Below the pieces are notes generated by a model. That model saw only the letters and a program-made list of their open reading frames with translations. It searched no databases and had not been told where the DNA came from. Both the position numbers and the translations under genes were made by a program. Of a DNA stretch of 64,000 bases, positions 41,003-50,338 are shown piece after piece. The DNA lies in assembly GCF_001425045.1 (NCBI RefSeq), contig NZ_LMDJ01000001.1, positions 869,859 to 933,858 of the forward strand, read 5' to 3'. Source of the stretch: Massilia sp. Root351 (GTDB lineage: Bacteria > Pseudomonadota > Gammaproteobacteria > Burkholderiales > Burkholderiaceae_D). The first letter of the stretch is position 1, and each line of letters begins with the position of its first letter.

Positions 41003-43726
41003 ATGCACTACCGCACCCGCAGCACCCCCTACCGGCTAAGCCGCACAGCCATCGCCCTCGCCGTCCTGGCTTTGGCAGCCCAGGCCGCCGCGCAGCAGGC
41101 CGACGCCGCTTCCGCCGCGACACCGGCGGCAGCCCCCATGCAGAAAGTCGAAGTCACCGGCTCCACCATCAAGCGCGTGGCCAGCGAAATGGCATTGCCG
41201 GTCACCACGGTCAAGGCCGACGAATTCGCCAACGCCGCGCTGACCACGGTGGCCGACGTGGTGACGTCCATGCCGGTGGCCTCGACCAACGTGCCGTCCG
41301 CCGCCGGCGCCGGCACCAACATGAATATGCGCGGCATCGGCATCAACCGCACGCTGGTGTTGCTGAACGGCCGGCGCATGGTGAACGAGCCGCTCAGCAA
41401 CGGCTTTGTCAACGTCGACATGATACCGATGAGCGCCCTGAACCGCGTGGAAGTGCTGCGCGACGGCGCCTCCTCCACCTACGGCACCGACGCCATCGGC
41501 GGCGTGGTCAACTTCATCACCAAGCGCAGCTACAAGGGCTTGAACGTGACGGGACAGGCGGTGGTGCCGCAGGCATCCGGCGGCGGCCGCGAACACCGGC
41601 TCAGCATCCTGGGCGGCATCGGCGACCTGGAAGCGGACGGCTGGAATATTTACGCCACGGTCGATACGCACAAGCGCAGCGCGCTCGACGCCTCCGACCG
41701 CCCTGAGCTGAGCAGCCCCGAACGGCTGGCTGAACTGGGCATCGCGCCGCGCGCCGCCACCGGCAATTACGCGCAGCCGGCCAATGTGTTCTCGCCCAGC
41801 ACCGGTATCACCGGCAATCCCTACTACGCCAGCGGCTGCACGGCGCCGTATTCCACGCCGGCGCTGCGCAACACCTGCATCCAGAACGCCAATTATTATG
41901 TGCTGGCGCTGCCGGCCAACGCGCAAACCACCTTCTTCACCAAGGGCAGCCTGAAGCTGTCCGAGGACCACCTGGTAACGGCCGAACTGCTGTACGCCAA
42001 GGAGCACATCACCACGCAGCGCGCGCCCAGCACCACGGTGGGCTTCAACGGCGCGGTGGCGCAGATTACGCCGAGCAGCCCGTACTATCCGGGCGGCTCC
42101 GCCGGCGTGCCGGCCATGGCGGGCCTGAACGGCTCCACCCTGAACGTGTCCTGGAGCGTGGCCGAGCTGGGGCCGGCCATTGCGCGCGACCAGCAGCAGG
42201 CCACCCGCCTGGTGCTGGCCGACGAAGGCCGCGTCGGCAAGTGGGACTATCGGCTGGGCTTCATCTACGGCGCCGGCGAGCGCGATTCCTGGTTCCGCCA
42301 GGGTTATGTGAACGGACTCAAGCTGCAAGCCGGCGTACGCAACGGCATCCTCAATCCCTTCGGCACGCAGAGCGCGGCAGGCCTGGCCTACCTGAAGGAG
42401 ATTTCGGCCGACGGCGGCCAGATCCGGCACACCACCAATCTGTACACCGGGATCGACCTGACCGTCACGCGCGAGCTGATGCAACTGGGCGGCGGCGCGC
42501 TGACGCTGGCCGCCGGCGCCGAGTTCCATCACGACGCCAACAAGGACCGGGCGCTGGACGGCGTGATCGACGTGCCTTACCAGAACCGCCTGCCCAGCTA
42601 CGCTTCGGGCAGCCGCAACATCAGCGCCCTGTTCATCGAGACCGACCTGCCGGTGACCAAGGAGCTGGACTTCAACATCGCCGCGCGCGCCGACAGCTAT
42701 TCCGACTTCGGCAACACCGTCAATCCCAAAGCCAGCTTCCGCTACCAGCCGGCCAGGAACCTGATGCTGCGCGGTTCGGCCAGCACCGGCTTCCGCGCGC
42801 CGACGCTGTTCGACCGCTACGGCTACCGCCTGCCCGGCGCCACCGCGCTCACCACCAGCCGCTGGGACGATCCGGTGCTGTGCCCCGGCACCCCCGGCCT
42901 GGCAGGCACCGGCAAGCCGGTGGCGGGCGCCAATCCGCTCATCGTCTGCAACGCACAGCTGCCGGTGCAGCAGGGCAGCAATCCGGACGTGCTGCCCGAG
43001 AAATCGCGCAGCCTGACCTTCGGCGTCGTGCTGGAGCCGATGCGCAACATGATGCTGTCGCTGGACTACTACAACATCCACTTCCGCAACAGCATCGGCC
43101 AGCTGCCGCAGAACGCCATCTTCACCAACCCCGCCAAGTACGCCGACCTGTTCGTGCGCAATGCGAACGGCTCGCTGGCCTACGTGAAGAACACCGTGAT
43201 GAACCTGGGCGACCTGCGCACCAGCGGCGTGGACGTCGGCTTCAGCTATGGCTTCCCGAGGCAGCCTGTGGGCGACTTCAAGATCGCCATGGACGGCACT
43301 TATGTGCACCAGTTCGAAAACCAGAACGAGAAGGACGGCGCCTGGATTTCCAACCTGGGGCGCTTCGGTTCGGTCGGATCGGGCAACGTCAGCGCCAGTC
43401 CCACCTACACCTTCCGCTGGAAGCATTCGCTGCGCCTGTCGTGGGCCAAGGGCGACTGGTTCTCGCAGCTGACGCAGAACTTCAACACCGGCTACCACGA
43501 TTTGAACAACGTGGCGCCTGAGTACTTCCGCGACATCAAGCCGTATTCGGTGTGGAACCTGACCGCCTCCTACAAGGGCTTCAAGCACATCAACCTGACG
43601 GCGGGCGTGAGCAATCTGTTCGACACCGAACCGCCCGTCACCAACTCGAATTCGACTGCGTACGCCAACAACATCGCCAGCCCGATCGGGCGGGCGTTCA
43701 ATGCGCGCGTGAGCTATGAATTCTGA
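41003..43726 (+). CDS. TonB-dependent outer-membrane receptor
   Basis: The 907-residue protein has a signal peptide (about 1-31, ending near AAQAAAQ), a TonB-box-like segment MQKVEVTGSTIKR, and a plug domain (ADVVTSMPVASTN, MRGIGINRTLVLLNGRRM, VEVLRDGASSTYGTDAIGG). A large beta-barrel follows, ending in the aromatic VSYEF. This oar/iron-independent CirA-like class often imports oligosaccharides or peptides. GGAGGAG at 40990-40996 supports the ATG at 41003. It is the first gene of a unit including an enolase-superfamily enzyme and a peptide-type ABC transporter. Confidence 0.92.
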   Translation: MHYRTRSTPYRLSRTAIALAVLALAAQAAAQQADAASAATPAAAPMQKVEVTGSTIKRVASEMALPVTTVKADEFANAALTTVADVVTSMPVASTNVPSAAGAGTNMNMRGIGINRTLVLLNGRRMVNEPLSNGFVNVDMIPMSALNRVEVLRDGASSTYGTDAIGGVVNFITKRSYKGLNVTGQAVVPQASGGGREHRLSILGGIGDLEADGWNIYATVDTHKRSALDASDRPELSSPERLAELGIAPRAATGNYAQPANVFSPSTGITGNPYYASGCTAPYSTPALRNTCIQNANYYVLALPANAQTTFFTKGSLKLSEDHLVTAELLYAKEHITTQRAPSTTVGFNGAVAQITPSSPYYPGGSAGVPAMAGLNGSTLNVSWSVAELGPAIARDQQQATRLVLADEGRVGKWDYRLGFIYGAGERDSWFRQGYVNGLKLQAGVRNGILNPFGTQSAAGLAYLKEISADGGQIRHTTNLYTGIDLTVTRELMQLGGGALTLAAGAEFHHDANKDRALDGVIDVPYQNRLPSYASGSRNISALFIETDLPVTKELDFNIAARADSYSDFGNTVNPKASFRYQPARNLMLRGSASTGFRAPTLFDRYGYRLPGATALTTSRWDDPVLCPGTPGLAGTGKPVAGANPLIVCNAQLPVQQGSNPDVLPEKSRSLTFGVVLEPMRNMMLSLDYYNIHFRNSIGQLPQNAIFTNPAKYADLFVRNANGSLAYVKNTVMNLGDLRTSGVDVGFSYGFPRQPVGDFKIAMDGTYVHQFENQNEKDGAWISNLGRFGSVGSGNVSASPTYTFRWKHSLRLSWAKGDWFSQLTQNFNTGYHDLNNVAPEYFRDIKPYSVWNLTASYKGFKHINLTAGVSNLFDTEPPVTNSNSTAYANNIASPIGRAFNARVSYEF

Positions 43727-43758
43727 GCGCGACAAGTTTTAAGGCCGGCCCCGGCCCG

Positions 43759-43782
43759 TTTTGGCGGGCGCCCGTGCCAAAA
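43759..43782 (+). other. Intergenic hairpin between the TonB receptor and enolase-family genes
   Basis: TTTTGGC (43759-43765) pairs with GCCAAAA (43776-43782), with an inner GGG/CCC extension. It lies 32 bases after the receptor stop and has no following T-run next to the stem. It may act as a differential-expression or processing hairpin within the unit. Confidence 0.45.
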
Positions 43783-43823
43783 GCGCGGCGCCCACCCTTT
43801 TTTACCCAAATCCGAGACAGCAC

Positions 43824-44978
43824 ATGAAAATCGAACGAGTACAAGGAACCGTGTTCCACTATCTGACCAGCCGCAGCGTGGACAGCGCGGGGCACTCGCA
43901 TCCCGGCCCGGAGAAGCGCGCCAACATGGCCATGATCACCATCACTGCCGACGACGGCAGCAAGGGCTACGCCTTCGGGCCGCCGGAAGTGGTGCGGCCG
44001 CACATCCTGGAAGCGTTCGCGCGCAAGGTGCTGATCGGGCAGGACCCGTTCGACCGCGAACGCCTGTGGCAGGACCTGGTGCACTGGCAGCGCGGCAGCG
44101 CCGGCCAGCTGACCGACCGCGCGCTGGCCGTCATCGAACAGGCGCTGTGGGACCTGGCGGGCCGCGCGCTGAACACCCCCGTGTACAAGCTGCTGGGCGC
44201 CTTCCGCGACAAGGTGCCGGCCTACGGCAGCACCATGTGCGGCGACGAGCTGAAAGGCGGCTTGTCCACGCCGGACGAGTACGCGGCGTTCGCCGTCAAG
44301 CTGGTCGAGCGCGGCTACAAGGCCATCAAGCTGCACACCTGGATGCCGCCGGTGTCGTTCGCGCCCAGCGTGGCGATGGACATCAAGGCTTGCGCGGCAG
44401 TGCGCGAGGCGGTCGGCCCGGACGTGGCGCTGATGCTGGACGGGTATCATTGGTACAGCCGCAGCGACGCGCTCACCATCGGCCGCGCGCTGGAACGGCT
44501 CAACTTCGCGTGGTTCGAGGAAATGATGAACGAGCAGAGCATCGCGTCCTACGCCTGGCTGGCCAACCAGCTCGACATCCCCATCGTCGGGCCGGAGTCG
44601 ATCTCGGGCAAGCACCACAGCCGCGCCGACTGGGTGCAGGCGGGCGCCTGCGACATCCTGCGCGCCGGCGTGCCGGGCGTGGGCGGCATCACGCCGACCA
44701 TGAAGGTCGCCGCGCTGGCGGACGCCTTTGGCATGAACTGCGAAGTACATGGCAACGGTGCGGCCAACCTGGCCGTCACCGCCGCCATCAAGAACTGCGA
44801 ATGGTACGAGCGCGGCCTGCTGCATCCCTTCCTGGATTACGACGTGCCGCCGGCCTACCTGCGCAGCCTGCCGGACGCGATGGACGCCGACGGCTTCGTG
44901 CACCTGTCGCAGCAGCCAGGGCTGGGCGAGGACATCGACTTCGACTACATCGCGGCCAGCACCGTGGAATCCTACTAA
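43824..44978 (+). CDS. Enolase-superfamily (mandelate racemase/muconate lactonizing) enzyme
   Basis: The 384-residue enzyme has an N-terminal capping domain (1-130) and a TIM barrel. Metal ligands are D206 (LMLDGYHW), E232 (WFEEMMNE) and E258 (VGPESI). The catalytic bases are K169 with H171 (KAIKLHTW) and the D277-H309 dyad (GACDILR; CEVHGNGAAN) of the mandelate-racemase subgroup. The usual KxK is KxH here. Such enzymes dehydrate sugar acids or racemise alpha-hydroxy or amino acids. It lies in a transport operon, so it acts on the imported compound. Specificity unknown. Confidence 0.88.
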   Translation: MKIERVQGTVFHYLTSRSVDSAGHSHPGPEKRANMAMITITADDGSKGYAFGPPEVVRPHILEAFARKVLIGQDPFDRERLWQDLVHWQRGSAGQLTDRALAVIEQALWDLAGRALNTPVYKLLGAFRDKVPAYGSTMCGDELKGGLSTPDEYAAFAVKLVERGYKAIKLHTWMPPVSFAPSVAMDIKACAAVREAVGPDVALMLDGYHWYSRSDALTIGRALERLNFAWFEEMMNEQSIASYAWLANQLDIPIVGPESISGKHHSRADWVQAGACDILRAGVPGVGGITPTMKVAALADAFGMNCEVHGNGAANLAVTAAIKNCEWYERGLLHPFLDYDVPPAYLRSLPDAMDADGFVHLSQQPGLGEDIDFDYIAASTVESY

Positions 44979-44987
44979 GGCGCGGAC

Positions 44988-46616
44988 ATGAAACGTGCAA
45001 TCAAACGGGCTTGCGGCGGTGCGGCTGGTGCTGCGCTGGCCGCGGCGCTTGCCGCCGCACTGGCACTGCCTGCGCCGGCGCTGGCGGCCACGCCGCGCGA
45101 CCAGCTGGTGATAGGCATGAACATGAACAACCTGCTGTCGCTGGACCCGGCCGGCGCCACCGGCAACGACGTGCTGGGCGTGGTGGCCAACCTGTACGAC
45201 TACCTGGTGGAGCTCGACCCGCACGACTTGAGCCAGGTGCGGCCGGCACTGGCCGAGCGCTGGGAGATCGCTCCGGACGGCATGAGCATCACTCTGTCGC
45301 TGCGCGGCGACGCGCGCTTCCAGAGCGGCCGCGCGCTGACCGCCGCCGACGCGGCCTGGTCGCTGCAGCGCGTGCTCAAGCTGAACCTGGCCATGGCGTC
45401 GCCGTGGAAAAGCTACGGCTTCAGCGCCGGCAACGCCGAGCGGCTGATCCAGGCGGTGGACGCGCGCACCCTGCGCATCACGCTGCCGGAACCGACCGAT
45501 CCGAAGATGGTGCTGTACACGCTGGGCACCTCGGTCAGCGCGGCCATCCTGGACCGCGACACCGTGCTGGCGCACCAGAAGAACGGCGACCTGGGGGCGG
45601 CCTGGCTGCTGACGCACGCCGCCGGGTCCGGCCCATACGCGCTGACCGAATGGCGCGCCAAGGACGCCATGCTGCTGGACCGCTACGACGGCTACTGGCG
45701 CGGCCTGGCCAAGCTGCGCCGGGTGGTGATGCGGCACGTGCCGGAATCGCTGTCGCTGCGCTTCATGATTTCGCGCGGCGACGTCGACCTGGCGGCCGGC
45801 ATGGCCGGTCCGGACATCGAAGCGCTCAAGCATGACGCCAGCGCGGTGGTGCAGCCGGTGCTGCGCGGCACCTCCTACTACGTGGCTGTGAGCATGAAGG
45901 ATGCCAAGTTCGCGGACAAGCGGGTGCGGCTGGCGCTGCGCAAGCTGATCGACTACGACGGCATCAACAAGGCCATCATGCCGCACTACGGCGTGGCGCA
46001 CCAGCGCCCGGTGATGATAGGGCTGACCGCCACGCTGCCCGATCCCGGCTACAAGCTGGACGTGGCGGCCGCCAAGCAGCTGCTGGCCGAAGCCGGTTAT
46101 CCTAACGGCTTCCGCACTACCATCAAGGTGCTGTCCGATCCGCCCATGATCAACATCGCCACCGCGCTGCAAGGTACGCTGGCGCAGGCCGGCATCCAGG
46201 CCAGCATCCAGTCCGGCACCGGCAACCAGGTGTACGGCGCCATGCGCGACCGCAAGTTCGAGATCGTGGTGGGGCGCGGCGGCGGCGGCGTGGAGCCGCA
46301 CCCTCATGCCAACCTGCGCGCGCTGGTCTACAACCCGGACAACCGCGACGCCGCCAAGCTGACCAACTTCCAGGGCTGGCGCACGTCCTTCCACAGCCCG
46401 GAGATCAACCGCCTGATCGAGCAGGCGGTGCGCGAGCGCGATCCGGATGCGCAAAACGCCATGTACCGCGAAGTGCAGCGGCTGTACGACAGCGAGGTGG
46501 GGGCGATCCAGCCTATCTCGCAGATGCTGGAGACGGTGGTGCTGAGCAAGCGGGTGCACGGCTACGTGGGTCATCCGTCCGCCACCACCCACTTGCGGGA
46601 CGTCTACAAAGATTAG
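44988..46616 (+). CDS. Dpp/Opp-type periplasmic substrate-binding protein
   Basis: The 542-residue family-5 binding protein has a long Ala-rich signal peptide (about 1-33) and typical segments LYDYLVELDPHDLSQVRPALAE, FQSGRALTAADAAWSLQRVL, GSGPYALTEW and AGYPNGF. It should deliver an oligopeptide-like, glycosidic or other polar ligand to the permeases encoded downstream. It starts 10 bases after the enolase-family gene. Ligand not predictable from sequence. Confidence 0.92.
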   Translation: MKRAIKRACGGAAGAALAAALAAALALPAPALAATPRDQLVIGMNMNNLLSLDPAGATGNDVLGVVANLYDYLVELDPHDLSQVRPALAERWEIAPDGMSITLSLRGDARFQSGRALTAADAAWSLQRVLKLNLAMASPWKSYGFSAGNAERLIQAVDARTLRITLPEPTDPKMVLYTLGTSVSAAILDRDTVLAHQKNGDLGAAWLLTHAAGSGPYALTEWRAKDAMLLDRYDGYWRGLAKLRRVVMRHVPESLSLRFMISRGDVDLAAGMAGPDIEALKHDASAVVQPVLRGTSYYVAVSMKDAKFADKRVRLALRKLIDYDGINKAIMPHYGVAHQRPVMIGLTATLPDPGYKLDVAAAKQLLAEAGYPNGFRTTIKVLSDPPMINIATALQGTLAQAGIQASIQSGTGNQVYGAMRDRKFEIVVGRGGGGVEPHPHANLRALVYNPDNRDAAKLTNFQGWRTSFHSPEINRLIEQAVRERDPDAQNAMYREVQRLYDSEVGAIQPISQMLETVVLSKRVHGYVGHPSATTHLRDVYKD

Positions 46617-46662
46617 GCGCCCGCCCAAAAATGCTGGTCCATAAAAATAACGGAGACAAGAC

Positions 46663-47685
46663 ATGAAAGCTTTTCTGGCACGCGCCGGCGCCATGCGGGC
46701 GCGCTTGCTGAGCACCTTGGCCACGCTTTTTGGCCTGCTGGTGCTGACCTTCTTCATCGGCCGCGTGATGCCGATCGATCCGGTGCTGTCCATTGTGGGC
46801 CCGGATGCCGACGCCTCGACCTACCGTGAAGCGGCGGCGCGCCTGGGCCTGGACCAGCCGCTGTGGGTGCAGTTCGGCCGCTACCTGGGCGAACTGGCGC
46901 ACGGCAACCTGGGCACCTCGCTGCTGACCGGGAACGCCGTCAGTGCCGACATTGCGCGGGTGTTCCCGGCCACCGTGGAACTGGCCACGCTCGCGATCGT
47001 GCTGGGCGTGCTGGCCGGCGTGCCGCTGGGCGTATGGGCCGCCAGCCGGCGCGGCCGCCTGGTGGACCATGTGGTGCGCGTCATCAGCCTGGCCGGGCAT
47101 TCCACGCCGGTGTTCTGGTTCGCGATGATGGGACTGCTGGTGTTCTATGCCTGGCTGGGCTGGGCCGGCGGCTCGGGCCGCATCGCGCTGGCTTACGACG
47201 GCGCCATTCCTTCCGTCACCGGGCTGCTGCTGATCGACACGCTGCTGGCCGGGCACTGGGATGCGTTTGCCAACAGCGTCAGGCATATCCTGCTGCCGGC
47301 CTGCATTCTCGGCCTGCATTCAATGGCCTACATCAGCCGCATGACGCGCAGCTTCATGCTGGCGCAGCTGTCGCAGGAGTACATCCTGACGGCGCGCGTG
47401 AAAGGGCTGTCGGAGGCGGCCGTGATCTGGCGCCACGCCTTTCGCAACATCCTGGTGCAGCTGCTCACCATCGTCGCGCTGGCCTACGGCGGCCTGCTGG
47501 AAGGCGCGGTGCTGATCGAGACCGTGTTCGCCTGGCCGGGCTTCGGCCAGTACCTGACCAATAGCCTGCTGCTGGGCGATATGAACTCGGTGATGGGATG
47601 TGTGCTGCTGGTCGGCGTCATCTTCGTCACGCTCAACCTCGTCTCGGACGCCCTGTACCAAGTCTTCGATCCACGGATGCACTGA
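46663..47685 (+). CDS. Dpp/Opp-type ABC transporter permease (DppB-like)
   Basis: The 340-residue membrane protein has six hydrophobic segments. The N-terminal ATLFGLLVLTFFIGRVMPIDPV is typical of DppB-like permeases, and the EAA loop reads SQEYILTARVKGLSEAAVIWRHAFRN-like with the conserved Gly. It is preceded by a GGAGACA RBS. Its stop overlaps the start of the second permease (TGATG at 47683), so the two are coupled. Confidence 0.93.
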   Translation: MKAFLARAGAMRARLLSTLATLFGLLVLTFFIGRVMPIDPVLSIVGPDADASTYREAAARLGLDQPLWVQFGRYLGELAHGNLGTSLLTGNAVSADIARVFPATVELATLAIVLGVLAGVPLGVWAASRRGRLVDHVVRVISLAGHSTPVFWFAMMGLLVFYAWLGWAGGSGRIALAYDGAIPSVTGLLLIDTLLAGHWDAFANSVRHILLPACILGLHSMAYISRMTRSFMLAQLSQEYILTARVKGLSEAAVIWRHAFRNILVQLLTIVALAYGGLLEGAVLIETVFAWPGFGQYLTNSLLLGDMNSVMGCVLLVGVIFVTLNLVSDALYQVFDPRMH

Positions 47686-48623
47686 TGCTGACCAATACCA
47701 TGCCTGCTATTCCCGACCCAAGCGCCCCCGATGCCGCGCCGCCGCCCGCCAGGGCTGTGGCAGCCCCGGCCTCCGCTGGCTCCGCGCTGCGCGAATCGCT
47801 GCGGCGCGCGCTGCACCACCTGCTGCGCAATCCCATGACGCTGGCGGGCCTGATCGTGATCCTGCTGCTGATCGCGGTTGCCTGCTGCGCGCCCTGGATC
47901 GCCACCCACGACCCGCTGCGCCAGGACCTGGCCGCCACCTTGCAGGCGCCCGGCGCCGCGCACTGGTTCGGCACCGACGAATACGGCCGCGACACCTTCA
48001 GCCGCCTGGTGTACGGCGCCCGCACCACGCTCTACATTGTCGGTCTGGTCACCATCGTGGTCGGCCCGGTCGGGCTGGCGGTGGGCGCCGCGTCCGGCTA
48101 CTTCGGCGGCTGGGTGGACGCGCTGTTCATGCGCATTACCGACATCTTCATCTCCTTTCCCAGCCTGGTGCTGGCGCTGGCCTTCGTGGCCGCGCTCGGG
48201 CCGGGCCTGGAGCATGCAGTGATCGCCATCGCGCTCACCGCCTGGCCGCCCATCGCGCGCCTGGCGCGGGCCGAGACGCGCACCCTGCGCAAGGCCGACT
48301 TCGTGGCGGCCGTGCAGCTGCAGGGCGCCTCGCCGCTGCGCATCCTGGTGCGGCACATCGCGCCGCTGTGCCTGTCCTCGGTGCTGGTGCGGCTGACCAT
48401 GAACATGGCCGGCATCATCCTCACCGCCGCTGGCCTCGGCTTCCTCGGCCTGGGCGCGCAGCCGCCGTCGGCCGAGTGGGGCGCCATGATCTCGGCCGGG
48501 CGCCGCTACATGATGGAGTGCTGGTGGCTGGTGGCCATGCCCGGCGCCGCCATCATGGTGGTCAGCCTGGCCTTCAACCTGCTGGGCGACGGCCTGCGCG
48601 ACGTGTTCGATCCACGCAGCTGA
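47685..48623 (+). CDS. Dpp/Opp-type ABC transporter permease (DppC-like)
   Basis: The 312-residue protein has an Ala/Pro-rich cytoplasmic N-terminus, six hydrophobic segments, the DppC-type FGTDEYGRDTFSRLVYGAR after the first helix, and the EAA loop KADFVAAVQLQGASPLRILVRH. It pairs with the DppB-like permease. The ATG at 47685 overlaps its stop. A second in-frame ATG at 47700 is possible. Confidence 0.93.
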   Translation: MLTNTMPAIPDPSAPDAAPPPARAVAAPASAGSALRESLRRALHHLLRNPMTLAGLIVILLLIAVACCAPWIATHDPLRQDLAATLQAPGAAHWFGTDEYGRDTFSRLVYGARTTLYIVGLVTIVVGPVGLAVGAASGYFGGWVDALFMRITDIFISFPSLVLALAFVAALGPGLEHAVIAIALTAWPPIARLARAETRTLRKADFVAAVQLQGASPLRILVRHIAPLCLSSVLVRLTMNMAGIILTAAGLGFLGLGAQPPSAEWGAMISAGRRYMMECWWLVAMPGAAIMVVSLAFNLLGDGLRDVFDPRS

Positions 48624-48632
48624 CAAGGAACG

Positions 48633-49502
48633 ATGATGACGAAAACGGAAACCAAAACTGAAACCAAGCTGGAAGTGGAAGACCTGAGCGTGCGTTTTGC
48701 CACCCGCGACGGTCTGGTTGACGCGGTGCGCGGCGTGTCCTTCAAGCTGGGGCGCGAGAAGCTGGCAATCGTCGGCGAATCCGGTTCCGGCAAGTCGACC
48801 GTGGGCCGCACGCTGCTCAAGCTGCATCCGGCCAGCGCCCGCATCGACGCGCGCGTGCTGCGCTTCGGCGGCACCGACCTGCTGCAGGCCGGCGAGAAGC
48901 AGATGCGCGCCATACGCGGCCAGCGCATGTCCATGATCATGCAGGACCCGAAGTACTCGCTGAACCCGGTAATGAAGGTGGGCGACCAGATCGCCGAAGC
49001 CGTGCTGGCGCATGAGAAAGGGCGGCGGCTACCGCGCGCCCAGGTGCGCGAGCGCGTCATCGCCATGCTGGAACAGGTGCGCATCCGGGATCCGCACAAG
49101 GTCTACGAGCGCTACCCGCACGAGGTCTCCGGCGGCATGGGACAGCGCATCATGATCGCCATGATGCTGATCCCGAATCCCGAGGTGGTGATCGCCGACG
49201 AACCGACTTCGGCGCTGGACGTGTCGGTGCGCGCCCAGGTGCTGTCGGTGCTGGACGACCTGGTCGGACAGCGCGACCTGGGCCTGATCTTTATCAGCCA
49301 CGACCTGAACCTGGTGCGCCATTTCTGCGACCGCGTGCTGGTGATGTACGCCGGCCGCGTGGTCGAATCCATCGCTGCGGCGGACCTGGACCATGCGCAG
49401 CATCCCTACACCCGTGGCCTGCTGGCCGCGCTGCCCAGCATCGACATGCGGCGCCCGGTGCTGCCGGTGCTGCAGCGCGATCCCGCCTGGCTGGCCAATT
49501 AG
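48633..49502 (+). CDS. ABC transporter ATPase (DppD-like)
   Basis: The 289-residue ATPase has Walker A GESGSGKST, signature VSGGMGQR (a Gly-Met variant of SGGQ), Walker B VVIADEPTSALD and the switch His in FISHDLNLVRHF. The C-terminus ends with the HPYTRGLLAALP segment of oligopeptide ATPases. A short direct repeat encodes TETKTETK at its N-terminus. It works with the second ATPase encoded 11 bases downstream. Confidence 0.94.
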   Translation: MMTKTETKTETKLEVEDLSVRFATRDGLVDAVRGVSFKLGREKLAIVGESGSGKSTVGRTLLKLHPASARIDARVLRFGGTDLLQAGEKQMRAIRGQRMSMIMQDPKYSLNPVMKVGDQIAEAVLAHEKGRRLPRAQVRERVIAMLEQVRIRDPHKVYERYPHEVSGGMGQRIMIAMMLIPNPEVVIADEPTSALDVSVRAQVLSVLDDLVGQRDLGLIFISHDLNLVRHFCDRVLVMYAGRVVESIAAADLDHAQHPYTRGLLAALPSIDMRRPVLPVLQRDPAWLAN

Positions 49503-49513
49503 GAGTCCGATCC

Positions 49514-50275
49514 ATGATTACGGTAAACGACCTGGCGCTGACTTTCGGCAGCGGCGCCCAGGGCAACAAGGTATTGAACGAAGTGGGCTTCTCGGTGCGT
49601 GAAGGGGAAGTGTTTGGCCTGGTGGGCGAGTCGGGATCCGGCAAGAGCACGGTGCTGCGCTGCCTGGCCGGGCTGTACTCGCACTGGCAAGGCGACATGC
49701 GCATCGCCGGCCAGCCGCTGGGCCGCACGATAGACCGCGAGCGCTGCCGGCTGATGCAGATGGTGTTCCAGGACCCTTACGGCTCGCTGCACCCGCGCCA
49801 CACGGTAGACACGGCGCTGTCGGAGCCGCTGAAGATCCACAAGATGGACAACATCGGCGGGCGCGTGCGGCAGATGCTGCTGAAAGTGGGGCTGAACGAT
49901 TCGTTCCGCTACCGCTATCCGCACCAGATGTCCGGCGGCCAGCGGCAGCGCGTGGCGATTGCCCGCGCGCTGATCCTGGAGCCGCGCATCCTGCTGCTGG
50001 ACGAGCCCACCTCCGCGCTGGACGTGTCGGTGCAGGCCGAGATCCTGAACCTGCTGGCCGAGCTGCGCGCGCGCGACGGACTGACCTACATCCTCGTGAC
50101 GCACGACCTGGGCGTGGTGGTGCACCTGTGCGACCGCGTGGCGGTGATGCAGCAGGGCCGCATCGTCGATACGCTCGACAGCGCCCTGCTCAGCAACGGC
50201 GGCGCCAGCCACCCCTACACCCGCAGCCTGGTTGAAGCGACGCGCAGCTACAGCAGGGAAATGGCGACTGCGTGA
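49514..50275 (+). CDS. ABC transporter ATPase (DppF-like)
   Basis: The 253-residue ATPase has Walker A GESGSGKST, Q-loop VFQDPYGSLHPR, signature MSGGQRQR, Walker B ILLLDEPTSALD and VTHDLGVV. It is the second nucleotide-binding subunit of the Dpp-type transporter and the last gene of the FadR-divergent unit. The ATG at 49514 has AGGAG 8 bases upstream. Confidence 0.94.
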   Translation: MITVNDLALTFGSGAQGNKVLNEVGFSVREGEVFGLVGESGSGKSTVLRCLAGLYSHWQGDMRIAGQPLGRTIDRERCRLMQMVFQDPYGSLHPRHTVDTALSEPLKIHKMDNIGGRVRQMLLKVGLNDSFRYRYPHQMSGGQRQRVAIARALILEPRILLLDEPTSALDVSVQAEILNLLAELRARDGLTYILVTHDLGVVVHLCDRVAVMQQGRIVDTLDSALLSNGGASHPYTRSLVEATRSYSREMATA

Positions 50276-50304
50276 GGTGTCTCGTCCAACACGACGCGGC
50301 GCAG

Positions 50305-50334
50305 GGCGGGTTAGCCGGAACGGCGCCACCCGCC
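50305..50334. terminator. Stem-loop between convergent ABC and uraD-allC genes
   Basis: GGCGGGT (50305-50311) pairs with ACCCGCC (50328-50334) around a 16-nt loop that itself is GC-rich. It lies between convergent genes, with no T-run on either side. Possibly a weak bidirectional terminator. Confidence 0.35.
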
Positions 50335-50338
50335 ACGC

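Noticed and set aside
43698-46793. A 1031-codon minus-strand open frame opposite the enolase-family and binding-protein genes.
   Set aside because: Same compositional artefact; the plus-strand genes have clear motifs and operon structure.
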